This document shows positions 16,637-25,640 of a stretch of 64,000 nt of DNA, one piece after another. This DNA comes from Streptomyces sp. NBC_01268. GTDB lineage: Bacteria; Actinomycetota; Actinomycetes; Streptomycetales; Streptomycetaceae. Every line of letters starts with the position of its first letter. Positions within the stretch are counted from its first letter, which is position 1. The DNA is taken from the NCBI RefSeq assembly GCF_036240795.1, contig NZ_CP108454.1, positions 248,001 to 312,000 on the forward strand, in the 5' to 3' direction. The notes under the pieces are model-generated. The model ran no database searches and was not told the DNA's origin. It worked only from the letters and a program-made list of their open reading frames with translations. Both the position numbers and the translations under genes were made by a program.

Positions 16637-16976
16637 GGGTGAAGCCCTCCGAAGCAGTGGTGTGGTGTGACGTGGCAGCGCCGGGCGACAGCCGGAAACC
16701 GGAGACGTTCGGTCGCACTCACCGCGCTGCCGTCCCCTCCAGCACCGCTGTCAGGCACCACCCATGAACCTAGAGGGCCGTGCGTGATCTCTTGGAGGTC
16801 CGAGCACGCCAGATGCGGGACACACCGCGCCACCATGCGTACCGATCTGCTCGGCGTCGCAGAGGTGTGGGCCTGCGGCCGGACACCCCCACGTCCTCGG
16901 CCCAGGAGACCTGCCCCCTTCGTCTCGCGACACCGCACCGGGAGGCCGATGGCGCACAAGGCAGGCAGCCCGTGGA
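16637..16976. other. Intergenic, nothing recognised
   Basis: The upstream region of the lectin-like gene. No gene or clear repeat was seen; open frames are shadow-like. Confidence 0.45.
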
Positions 16977-17060
16977 ACCGCGATCTTGCTGGTCGGCGAC
17001 TCGTCCGGCGCGAACATCGCACTCGCGGTCGCCACCCGCCGCCCGAAGGGGCTGCGCGCC
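16977..17060 (+). pseudogene. Alpha/beta hydrolase fragment
   Basis: A 28-codon scrap reads AILLVGDSSGANIALAVATR, the nucleophile-elbow region (GDSSG) of hormone-sensitive-lipase-type alpha/beta hydrolases. Nothing of the rest of the enzyme is present on either side, so it is a gene relic. Confidence 0.6.
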
Positions 17061-17073
17061 CTGGGCCGACCGG

Positions 17074-17356
17074 GTGCCCGGCGAAGGAACGACCAAGCAC
17101 TTCGACAACACCCTGACCGTCCACCATCCACGCACCCGTCAGGCAGGTCTTCGCCTACCTCGCGCGGCCCGAGAACCTCCCCCGCTGGAACTACGCGCTC
17201 GACCACACCGAGCAGACCTCCCCGGGACCGATCAGCCTCGGATCGACCTACCGCCGGACGCGCACGCTCCCGCGCCCGGCCGAGGAGCACTTCCGCGTCA
17301 CCGAGTACGCCCCCCGAACCTGCTCACGGCGGAAGGCGGCGTCGGCCCACACCTGA
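17074..17356 (+). pseudogene. SRPBCC-domain protein, frameshifted and truncated
   Basis: The start VPGEGTTKHFDNTLTVH (from GTG 17074) and the continuation APVRQVFAYLARPENLPRWN (from 17132) are in different frames, separated by a 7-base block CATCCAC at 17125-17131 that nearly copies the preceding bases. Removing it restores a SRPBCC/polyketide-cyclase-like N-terminus. The frame then ends at 17356 after about 74 codons, only half the usual domain. It is a dead gene. Confidence 0.75.
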
Positions 17357-17803
17357 CAGATTCCGTCACACACCGGGTACGGGCAACGACGGAGGGCTAC
17401 TCTGTGACGCGTGCAGCCGGCCCCGTCCGGCAGGTGCTGCTCATGGACCCCTGGCTCCCCCGTGCCAGGGGTCCTTTGCGCAACCGACCGGGCCCGAGCA
17501 TCCCCCGGAGCCACCCACGAGGCGTCACCCGGTTCCCCTCCTTCGTCTTCTGGCGATGGTCGCGGCCGCCTCGTGAGCAGCCACTGGTCCCGCCGAGCGT
17601 TCCGGGACGCCTGCCGATGCTCGGCCTCCGCGCCGCCGCATGGCGTTCGAGTGGGCCTGCGCCCGGCGTGTGAGGTCCGGCTGCCTCACCGTTTTCTGGT
17701 CCAGTGAGGAGATGAGAGGGACACCAGTCGTCGACGAAGTCGGCGGCCCCTGGCACGGGTGCTCCTGCGACGGCCGGAGACGTACCGGCGGGAAGAGGAC
17801 GCC
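17357..17803. other. Intergenic between SRPBCC relic and DUF1275 gene
   Basis: Apart from the hairpin at 17445-17474 and the ribosome site of the next gene, nothing recognisable is present. Confidence 0.45.
17445..17474 (+). terminator. Intrinsic-type terminator
   Basis: A perfect 11-bp stem (17445-17455 / 17464-17474) with an 8-base loop is followed by TTT. It probably ended the transcript of the decayed genes to the left. Confidence 0.7.
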
Positions 17804-18502
17804 GTGAGCGGTGGCGGGCAGGTCTCGCGGTGGCTGTTCCCCGACGGGCACCGCTACGCGCGGTTCGTGCCCCTGCTGCTCGTGCTGACGTTCGTCAGCG
17901 GGCTGGTGGACGCGGCGAGCTTCCTCGGACTGGGCCGGGTGTTCGTGGCCAACATGACCGGCAACGTGGTCTTCCTCGGGTTCGCCCTGTCGGGCGTGGC
18001 TCAGCTGTCGGCCCTGGCCTCCGCGGTGGCGCTGGCAGGGTTCCTGGCCGGTGCTGTGGCGGGCGGTGCTTGGCGCCGGGAGACCGAGCCGGGGGGTCTG
18101 TTCGCTTCGCTGATCGCCTTCCAGGCCCTCCTGCTTGCCTTCGCCCTCGCAGCCCAGGCGGCCGGCTGGGGCCGGTACGCGGTCCTGGTGCCGCTGGCCT
18201 GCGGGATGGGGCTGCAGAACGCCGTCGTGCACCGCCTGGGGGTTCCGGACCTGACCACCACCGTGATGACGCGGACCCTGACCGGGCTCGCGGTGGACCC
18301 GCCGGGACCCACGAGCCTGCGGCGCGGCGTGTCGGTGGCGGTGCTGGCCGCAGGAGCGCTCGCGGGCGGTCTTCTGCACGCCCACGCCGGTGTGGAGGGC
18401 GTCCTCGGCACAGTCCTGGTCCTGCTGCTCGGCGTCGTCGTGGCGGCCCGTTCCTTCAGCGCCCGCCGGCCGGCCGACGGTGGGCTCGGCGAGCCCGGGT
18501 GA
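17804..18502 (+). CDS. DUF1275 (YoaK-like) membrane protein
   Basis: The 232-residue protein has about six membrane helices and the family signature FVSGLVDAASFLGLGRVFVA followed by NMTGNVVFLGFAL. DUF1275 proteins are widespread integral membrane proteins of unknown transport role. GTG 17804 has AGAGG 5 bases upstream. The C-terminus is a short polar tail. It converges on the broken sulfatase gene. Confidence 0.88.
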   Translation: MSGGGQVSRWLFPDGHRYARFVPLLLVLTFVSGLVDAASFLGLGRVFVANMTGNVVFLGFALSGVAQLSALASAVALAGFLAGAVAGGAWRRETEPGGLFASLIAFQALLLAFALAAQAAGWGRYAVLVPLACGMGLQNAVVHRLGVPDLTTTVMTRTLTGLAVDPPGPTSLRRGVSVAVLAAGALAGGLLHAHAGVEGVLGTVLVLLLGVVVAARSFSARRPADGGLGEPG

Positions 18503-18668
18503 CCAGCAGCCGGTGCGTCTCGGCAGGGCGTTCGGTCTCGGGCAGCTCGGTGGCAGCCGGAATCCGGCAGCTCATCCGAACCGCCAGGTCGCGTGGTTCG
18601 GCTGACGAGCGGGTCGTCTTCGGCATGAGCGGCGAGGCGTTCCCCTCCTCGGCGAGCGGGTACGGCGA

Positions 18669-18697
18669 GGGGCGGGACGCCGGTGGTGTCCCGCCCC
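18669..18697. terminator. Bidirectional hairpin
   Basis: A perfect 10-bp stem (18669-18678 / 18688-18697) lies between the convergent DUF1275 and sulfatase genes and probably terminates both. Confidence 0.7.
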
Positions 18698-18719
18698 GTA
18701 CGCCGCTCGGCGCTCCCCG

Positions 18720-20608
18720 TCAGGGGGTGACGATGGCGAAGTCCGGGTCCGGGGCGGTCAGGTGGCCCATCAGTTCGCGCAGGATCCTCGGGTCGCCCGT
18801 GATCTCGGCGCGGCCGTCGGCAGCCAGCTGCTCCAGGTCGGCGGCGCCGAACAGGACGGCGCGCAGGTCCGCCTCGTCCAGGGTGATGGTCACCCCGGGC
18901 GCGGCCACGGCCGGACCCTCGCCCGTGACGTGGATGAGCACGCCGTTGTGCAGGCGCATGGTGACCGCAACCGCGCCGCGCAGGTTCCAGCGGACCGTCA
19001 GGTCGGCGTCCCAGCTGCCCGGCCCGTCGACGCGGATGGCGAGGGAGTCGAAGAGCTGGTCGACGGTCAGGGCGGCGAGCACGTCCGCCGACGCGGCGGA
19101 TGCGGGTGTGCCGACGATGCCGTCGCGCAGTTCGAGGGCGCCCATCAGGTAGAAGTTGCGCCAGGTGGCGTTCTCGCTGCCGTAGCCGAGCTGTTCGAGC
19201 GCCGCGGCTTGCAGGGTGCGGGCGTCGGCGTTGCCGGGGTCGGCGAACACCACGTGGTTGACCACCTCCGCGACCCACCGGTAGTCGCCCGCCGCGAACG
19301 ACTCCCGGGCCCGGCGCAGTACCTCCTGCGCGCCGCCCATGAAGTCGACGTAGCGGCCGGCCGCCTCGGTCGGCGGGTGCTGCCACAGATGGGCGGGGTT
19401 GCCGTCGTACCAGCCCATGTACCGCTGGTAGATCGCCTTGGTGTTGTGGCTGACCGAGCCGTAGTAGCCGTGGGTGTGCCAGGCCTTCTCCAGTGCGGGC
19501 GGCACCTGCATCAGCTCGGCGATCTCCGGCCCGGTCATTCCGGTGTTGAGCATCCGCAGGGTCTGGTCGTGCAGGTAGCCGTACAGGTCGCGCTGCTCGG
19601 ACAGGAAGGCGATCACCCGCTCGCGGCCCCACACCGGCCAGTGGTGCGAGGCGAACGCCAGGTCCGCGTCCGCTCCGAACAGGTTGATCGCCTCGGTCAG
19701 GTAGCGCGACCACACGTGCGGATCGCGCACCTGCGCGCCGCGCAGGGTCAGCAAGTTGTGCAGGTTGTGGGTGGCGTTCTCCGCCATGCACAACGCCGCG
19801 TGTGCGGGGAAGAAGATGTTCAGCTCCGCCGGGGCCTCGGTGCCGGGCGTCAGCTGGAACACCATCCGGATGCCGTCCACCACCTCCTCCTGCCCGGTCC
19901 GGGTGATGTCCACGGTCGGCGCGACCAGGGTCACCGTCCCGGTCGAGTTGGTCCGTCCCAGCCCCGCCCCCACCTGCCCGCGCGGCCCCTTCGGCAGTAC
20001 CGCCCCGTACATGTACCCCGCCCGCCGCGACATCGCCGTGCCCGCGTACACGTTCTCGCTCACCGCGTGCGCCAGGAACCCCTCCGGCGCCAGGATCGGC
20101 ACCTCCCGGTCGGTCGGCAGAACGCCGCGCACGCCGCCGAAGTGGTCGATGTGGCTGTGCGTGTACAGCACGCCCGTCACCGGACGCTCGCCCCGGTGCT
20201 CCCGGTACAGGGCCAGGCCGGCCGCCGCGGTCTCGGCGGACACCAGGGGGTCGATCACCAGGACGCCCTGCTCGCCCTCCACGAGGTCATGTTCGACAGA
20301 TCGAAGCCGCGGACCTGGTAGATGCCCTCGGTGACCGCGAACAAGCCGTGGTCGCTGGTCAGCCGGCTCTGCCGCCACAGGCTCGGGTTCACCGAGTCCG
20401 GGCATGCGCCGGACAGGAAGCCGTACGCCTCCAGGTCCCACACCGTCCGGCCGCCGCTCTTGATCAGCGGGTCGGCCGCGGTGCCGAGGAAGCCGCGCTT
20501 CGCGTCGTCGAAGTCCTGGGTGTCGTCGAAGGGGAACCGGCCGAGCACCGCGCGGTTGGCTTCGACGATGCTCGGCTCGGCGGCCTCGGACGGAGTGTGC
20601 TGCGCCAT
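18720..20608 (-). pseudogene. SdsA1-type alkylsulfatase, interrupted by a one-base deletion
   Basis: Two overlapping frames together make a ~629-residue alkyl sulfatase: an N-terminal part to VRGFDLSNMT, then a metallo-beta-lactamase domain with THSHIDHFGG (HxHxDH zinc motif), a dimerisation helix domain (YMGWYDGNPAHLW) and a SCP2-like C-terminal domain. These enzymes hydrolyse alkyl sulfates such as SDS. The frames meet near 20283-20288, where one C appears to be missing (ATGACCTCG for expected ATGACCCTCG); the total length, 1889 bases, is one short of a multiple of three. The start at 20608 has GGGAG upstream. A true mutation or a sequencing error would look the same. Confidence 0.88.
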
Positions 20609-20882
20609 CGGTGTCTCCCGGATCGACAGGCGTACCCTGCCGCCACCCTCACCCAGGTCCGACGGGCCCGCCTGCCGCAGATAGGCCGACCGGATGACGC
20701 TCCGAGGCCCGCACACCCTCCGCCGTCCCGCCCGGAGAAAGCCCGCCGGACAGCAGCCGAGTCGAGCGGAGACCCCGCCCCGCACCAACCCGTGTGCTCG
20801 TTCCCCGCGACCGAACATCCCGCCGACACCATGCTGCCGGGTTCACGTCCCCCTGGGCCGGGCCCAGGAGCCGCAGGCCGGA

Positions 20883-22544
20883 TCAGCTGCGGTACACCTT
20901 CACCACCTTGCCGTCGATGCCGGCGTGCACGTAGCCGCCGTCCCCGGTCTCGTCGGTGAGGTACGGGCGCATGGAGGGGCTGCCGTCCATCAGCCACGGT
21001 TCCACCAGTACGTAGCGCAGGTTGACGTGGCCGACGCCCAGGTCGCGCTGGGCCCGTGCCATGAGGGCGGGCAGGGCGTCCCAGTTCACCTTGGTCATGT
21101 CGAACGGCGGCTTGCCCTGCTGTACCGGCATGCCGCTCGCCCCGAAGCGGCTGACCTTGCCGCCGCTGTAGCGGTAGGAGTCGGTCGCCTTGGCCCCCGG
21201 GGTGACGGGGACGTCGGCCAGCACGTAGCTCTCGTAGATGCGCAGGTTGAGGAAGGTGGTGGTACCGGTCTCCTGGCGCAGCGCCTCGACGGCCGCACGA
21301 GCGCCGGCCGGGCTGATCAGGCTGCCCTCGGGGGCGGTGGCCGCTGGGGTGGCCGGGGCGGAGCCGGTCGGGTCGTCCGCGGGCGGCGCCGTGCTCTGGC
21401 TCTGGCTCTGGCTCTGGCGACTGGGTCCCGCCGCCCCGTGGTTCGATCCGGAGCCGTCGGGCAGCCACTGGACGGCGGCCAGCGCGCCGCCCGCGAGGAC
21501 GGCCGCCGCGGCCAGCGCGATCACGGCGTTGCGGCGGCCCCTGGCGGGCCGCGGCCCGGGAACCGGCACGGTGGGCGGGGCCCCGGAGCCGCCGGGCGGC
21601 GAGGGCAGCGGCTGCACCACCTCCGTGGGGACGGGGATGGCAGGGCCGAAGCTGCCGAGCGGCGGTGCGACGGCGGGCGCGGCCCCGGCGGCGGCGAGGG
21701 CGGCGCCCGCCGTGCGGAGCAGGTGCTCCAGCCGCGCGGCGTCGGGGCGCGCGGCCGGGTCCCGTACGAGCAGCTCCTGCAGTACCGCGCCCAGCGGGCC
21801 GGAGCGCACCGGGGCCGGGATCGGCTCGTCCAGGACGGCGACGACGGTGGCCAGCCCGGTGGCCCGGCGCAGCGGATGGACACCCTCCGCGGCCACGTAC
21901 AGGAGCATGCCGAGCGACCACAGGTCGGAGGACGGGTTGCCCTCCTGGCCGCGGACCCGTTCGGGGGCGATGTACTCGGGCGAGCCGATGAGGTCGCCGG
22001 TGGCGGTGAGGTTGGTGGCCCCCTGCAGCGCCGCGATGCCGAAGTCGGTGAGGACGGCGCTGCCGTCGGGGCGCAGCAGGACGTTGGCCGGCTTCACGTC
22101 GCGGTGCAGGACACCCTCGGCGTGCGCGGCCCTGAGGGCGGAGAGCACTTCGAGGCCGAGCCGGGCCACGTCGGACACCGGCATGGGCCCTTGGGCGAGC
22201 CGGTCGTGCAGGGAGCCGCCCTTGACCAGCTCCATCACGATCCACGGGTGTCCACCGCTGTGCGGGGCCGGCTCGACGATGTGGTGGATCGTCACCACGT
22301 GCGGGTGGGCCAGCCGGGCCAGGGCGCGGGCCTCCCGGACAGCCCGTTCGCGTAGTTGCAGGGCGAGCCCGGGGTGGGCGGCGGCGATCGCCGGGTCGGG
22401 CGGGCGCACCTCCTTGAGGGCGACCTCGCGGTGCAGGGCGGTGTCGCGGGCCCGCCACACGGTGCCCATGCCACCGCTGCCCAACGGGGAGATCAATTCG
22501 AAGCGGCCGTCGACCGGCTGTCTGCCGCCCTCACTCGTGTCCAT
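20883..22544 (-). CDS. Receptor-type Ser/Thr protein kinase (PknB-like)
   Basis: The 553-residue protein has a Hanks-type kinase domain at residues 14-280: glycine loop LGSGGMGTVW, ATP-binding K44, catalytic loop HRDVKPANVLL with D149, and DFG at 167-169. A Pro-rich juxtamembrane linker, one membrane helix (about 339-360) and an extracellular Ser/Gln-rich stalk (with a QSQSQSQS run) lead to a ~120-residue sensor domain with no PASTA repeats. It should phosphorylate cytoplasmic proteins in response to an outside signal. The ATG at 22544 has no strong ribosome site. The gene stands alone on the minus strand. Confidence 0.93.
   Translation of the reverse strand: MDTSEGGRQPVDGRFELISPLGSGGMGTVWRARDTALHREVALKEVRPPDPAIAAAHPGLALQLRERAVREARALARLAHPHVVTIHHIVEPAPHSGGHPWIVMELVKGGSLHDRLAQGPMPVSDVARLGLEVLSALRAAHAEGVLHRDVKPANVLLRPDGSAVLTDFGIAALQGATNLTATGDLIGSPEYIAPERVRGQEGNPSSDLWSLGMLLYVAAEGVHPLRRATGLATVVAVLDEPIPAPVRSGPLGAVLQELLVRDPAARPDAARLEHLLRTAGAALAAAGAAPAVAPPLGSFGPAIPVPTEVVQPLPSPPGGSGAPPTVPVPGPRPARGRRNAVIALAAAAVLAGGALAAVQWLPDGSGSNHGAAGPSRQSQSQSQSTAPPADDPTGSAPATPAATAPEGSLISPAGARAAVEALRQETGTTTFLNLRIYESYVLADVPVTPGAKATDSYRYSGGKVSRFGASGMPVQQGKPPFDMTKVNWDALPALMARAQRDLGVGHVNLRYVLVEPWLMDGSPSMRPYLTDETGDGGYVHAGIDGKVVKVYRS
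21394..21417. repeat. Four 6-bp tandem repeats in the kinase stalk
   Basis: Four exact CTCTGG units encode the alternating Gln-Ser run just outside the membrane. Copy-number slippage here would change the stalk length without a frameshift. Confidence 0.9.
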
Positions 22545-22991
22545 GGCGCGTCATGCTAGGGCCCCGGCGCGGCGGCGGCCGAACGGACCCCGCGGCCCCG
22601 GCGGGACAGCGGCCGGTACGACGGGCGAGGGCCGTCCGGGCTCAGGCAGGCGCGATCGGTCGTGTGGTGAGGGGCGTCGAGCGTCGGCCCGGACGACGGC
22701 GGCTCGGCCTCACCTCCGTGCACGATCGTGCGACGGGTTCCCGCGGGCTCGGCGATCCGGGCGACGAGCGGGGCGTCTTCGGCGCTGGTGCAGCCGTCGG
22801 TGCAGGTGACCGCGTGGACCTGGCCGACCGGGCGGGGCTCGGCATTTGCCGACGTCAACGGATGATCCCGGAGGAAAGAAGGCATCGGGAACGCCCGCGC
22901 CGGGTAACCGGGCCTTCGCAGGCCGGAAGGCGCACACGGCCCGTGCCGCACGCCGTCCCCCGCGCCGAACCCGACGGAACGAGGAGGACAC
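22545..22991. other. Divergent intergenic region
   Basis: This is 447 bases between the divergent kinase and exporter genes and must carry both promoters. A minus-strand frame near 22700-22850 (VTCTDGCTSAEDAPLVARI) has a slightly protein-like composition but no start signal or family. No clear operator was seen. Confidence 0.4.
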
Positions 22992-24443
22992 GTGACCTGG
23001 CAAGAGGCGGCGCAGGCCCCGCGCCGACAGCAGGAGGAACCGGACCCGAACCGTTGGAAGGCGCTCGGCGTCTGCCTCGTGGCGGGCTTCATGACCCTCC
23101 TCGACGTGTCGATCGTGAACGTCGCGCTGCCCTCCATCCGTTCCGGACTCGACACCCCCGAGTCGGACCTGCAGTGGGTGCTCTCCGGGTACGCGCTCGC
23201 CTTCGGCCTCGTCCTCATCCCGGCCGGCCGGCTCGGCGACGCACGCGGCCGGCGCACCGTCTTCATGGTCGGCCTCGCGCTCTTCACGCTCGCCTCGGCC
23301 TCCTGCGGAGCGGCGCAGTCGAGCCTCTGGCTGGTGGTCTCGCGGCTGCTGCAGGGAGCGGCCGGAGGCCTCGTCTCGCCGCAGATCTCCGCGCTCATCC
23401 AGCAGATGTTCCGGGGAGCCGAGCGGGGCAGGGCCTTCGGGATGTTCGGCACCATCGTCGGCGTCTCCACCGCCGTCGGCCCCCTCCTCGGCGGGCTGCT
23501 GATCCAGGGGGCGGGGTCCGAGGAGGGCTGGCGCTGGGTCTTCTACGTCAACCTCCCGATCGGGATCGTGTGCCTGGCCCTCGCCCGGCGGCTGCTGCCC
23601 GACACGCCGGACGCCAAGCCGGTGCGGCTCCGCAGCCTCGACCCGGTCGGCGTGGTGCTCCTCGGCGCCGGCGTCCTCGCCCTGCTGCTCCCCTTCGTCC
23701 AGTCCCGGCAGTGGCCCGGGAACGCGAAGTACCTGCTCGTCCCGCTCGCCGCCGTCCTCCTCGCGGCGTTCGTGGGATGGGAGCGGCGCTGCGCGCGGTC
23801 GGGGACCGAGCCCCTCGTCGACCTGGAACTCTTCCGCCTCCGGTCCTACTGGCTCGGCTCGCTGCTGAGCCTGCTCTACTTCGCGGGCTTCACCTCGATC
23901 TTCTTCGTCAGCACCCTCTACCTGCAGAACGGCCTGCACTACACCGCGCTCCAGGCAGGTCTCGCCATCACCCCCTTCGCCTTGGGCTCGGGGGTCGCGG
24001 CCGGGATCGGCGGCCGGATCGTGGACCGCTACGGCCGGCCGCTCGTGGTCGTCGGCCTGGTCATGGTGACGGTCGGCTTCGCCGGGGCGGTGCTGGCGGT
24101 GCACCAGGTGCCCGGCCAGGGCGCGGGCTGGGCGCTCCTCGCCCCGCTGCTCCTGGCGGGGCTCGGCAGCGGCCTGGTGATCTCCCCGAACCAGACCCTC
24201 ACCCTGTCCGAGGTGCCGGTGCAGCGGGGCGGCAGCGCCGGCGGCACGCTCCAGACCGGTCAGCGCGTCGGCTCGGCGATCGGCATCGCCGCGGTCGGCT
24301 CGGTCTTCTTCGACCGCGTCTCCCTGGACGGCTGGGCCGCCGCCTACGACCACGGCCTCCTCGTCTCGATCGCCTTCGTCGCGGCCGCCCTCGTCGCGGC
24401 GCTCGCCGACGTGGCGGCAGGGCGCCGCGCCGCCCGCGGCTGA
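22992..24443 (+). CDS. DHA2-family (14-TMS) MFS drug exporter
   Basis: The 483-residue protein has 14 predicted membrane helices. The start WKALGVCLVAGFMTLLDVSI with NVALPSI is typical of EmrB/QacA proton-driven exporters; motif A (GRLGDARGRR) and motif C (GVSTAVGPLLGG) are present. It probably exports hydrophobic drugs or a secondary metabolite. GTG 22992 is preceded by GAGGAGGA. No regulator is adjacent, so control is unclear. Confidence 0.9.
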   Translation: MTWQEAAQAPRRQQEEPDPNRWKALGVCLVAGFMTLLDVSIVNVALPSIRSGLDTPESDLQWVLSGYALAFGLVLIPAGRLGDARGRRTVFMVGLALFTLASASCGAAQSSLWLVVSRLLQGAAGGLVSPQISALIQQMFRGAERGRAFGMFGTIVGVSTAVGPLLGGLLIQGAGSEEGWRWVFYVNLPIGIVCLALARRLLPDTPDAKPVRLRSLDPVGVVLLGAGVLALLLPFVQSRQWPGNAKYLLVPLAAVLLAAFVGWERRCARSGTEPLVDLELFRLRSYWLGSLLSLLYFAGFTSIFFVSTLYLQNGLHYTALQAGLAITPFALGSGVAAGIGGRIVDRYGRPLVVVGLVMVTVGFAGAVLAVHQVPGQGAGWALLAPLLLAGLGSGLVISPNQTLTLSEVPVQRGGSAGGTLQTGQRVGSAIGIAAVGSVFFDRVSLDGWAAAYDHGLLVSIAFVAAALVAALADVAAGRRAARG

Positions 24444-24680
24444 CGCTCCGCGCGCCCCGGACGCAGGCACCGCCAAGGACGTGCGTCCGGTCGGCTGCGC
24501 GGGTGTCGCTTGTCCGAGGACAAGACGGCTTGTCCACCTTCCTCGCTGTGCTGAGCTGCGGGTCCTCCACGGGAGGACCCGGACAACGCACCTCGCCGCG
24601 AGGGTGACGGTGCTCCCGGCAGGCGCGGACGACGTGCGCCGCGGCGAGCGGCTTCCATGTAGGCAGACAGAGGAGATCCG

Positions 24681-25298
24681 ATGCCGCCCACTCGCGCATC
24701 CCTTGTTCGTACGGCAGTCGCCGTCGCCGTCGCCCTGGCGGGGCTGGGCCTCGGCGTTCCGCAGGCCACCGCCGAGGGTCCGGGGGCCGTCGGAGCGAAG
24801 GACAGGACCACGGCGGCGGTAGCCGCTCCGGTCCAGCGCTCCGCCTCGGCCGCAGCTGCCCCGGCGGCGGTGTCCGCCACGGCGAGCGCCTCCACTCGGG
24901 CCATCGCCGCGGCCGACCCGGCGGCGGTGAGGGCGGCGGCCACCGTCTGCGGCAGCGGATGGACGCTCGACTACGCCGAGACGCTTCCGCCGCATCTCAA
25001 CCGGCTGGGCACCCTCTTCATCTACGTGGGGAACCCGCCGAACTACGATCCCAACGACGTGCCGGTCTGCACGATCTTCGACAACAACACCGGCTCCCGA
25101 AAGTGGATGAAGCTGAAGCTCTGCTCCAACTACATCGACGACGGCTGCGCCGAGGACGTCGGCAACTACTCGCAGTACGCCGGTCCCGTCTACCGCACGC
25201 GCGGCGGCTGCGGCAAGGTAACCGCGATCATGAAGAACACCAGCACCTCCTCCACCGCCTTGATCGATGCCATCCGCGGGGCCACGACCTGCAACTGA
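24681..25298 (+). CDS. SapA-like secreted spore-associated protein
   Basis: The 205-residue protein has a signal peptide (residues 1-31), then a ~60-residue Ala/Thr/Ser-rich spacer and a C-terminal domain with six cysteines that matches spore-associated protein A: VCGSGWTLDYAE, CTIFDNNTGSRKWMKLKLC, YSQYAGPVY, CGKVTAIMKNTS and ending TTCN. SapA is a small protein extracted from Streptomyces spore surfaces. AGAGGAG lies just before the ATG. The Ala-rich spacer is longer than in plain SapA and may act as a wall-spanning arm. Confidence 0.85.
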   Translation: MPPTRASLVRTAVAVAVALAGLGLGVPQATAEGPGAVGAKDRTTAAVAAPVQRSASAAAAPAAVSATASASTRAIAAADPAAVRAAATVCGSGWTLDYAETLPPHLNRLGTLFIYVGNPPNYDPNDVPVCTIFDNNTGSRKWMKLKLCSNYIDDGCAEDVGNYSQYAGPVYRTRGGCGKVTAIMKNTSTSSTALIDAIRGATTCN

Positions 25299-25398
25299 AC
25301 GCACATCAGCGGGGCAGCCCGTCGAGAACGCTCCTGACCTGATCGGCGTACCGCGCGGCGCCCTCTTCGACAGCCCCGCCGTCCCCCACGGTGTGATC

Positions 25399-25439
25399 GC
25401 CCCGTCGGCCGGGCACTCCATGTCGGTGGCCGACGGGGC
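25399..25439. terminator. Perfect 12-bp stem hairpin after the SapA-like gene
   Basis: Arms 25399-25410 and 25428-25439 pair exactly around a 17-base loop, 100 bases after the stop. It is a likely transcription end for the SapA-like gene. Confidence 0.6.
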
Positions 25440-25501
25440 TCCGGCGGAGCCGTAGCGCGCTCGACGCGGTGGCGCCGGCTCCTCCGCGGACGGTTCGCGG
25501 A

Positions 25502-25528
25502 CGCGCTGGGGCGCGCCGCCCCAGCGCG
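25502..25528. terminator. Second perfect 12-bp stem hairpin
   Basis: Arms 25502-25513 and 25517-25528 pair exactly with a 3-base loop. It lies between the SapA-like gene and the permease, and may insulate the permease operon or act in its leader. Confidence 0.55.
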
Positions 25529-25640
25529 AGCGGCGCGTACGCCGTCACGCTCCCTCCTGCACATGCACGCCCGCGCCGGTCTCCCTACGATGAAGGCGCC
25601 GGTCTGGCTGTTCTGTCCGGCTCGACGGGAGCGAGGGAGC

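Noticed and set aside
22710..25421. A 900-codon minus-strand frame opposite the DHA2 exporter and SapA-like genes
   Set aside because: Shadow composition (runs of Glu/Gly/Asp/Arg) opposite two well-recognised proteins.
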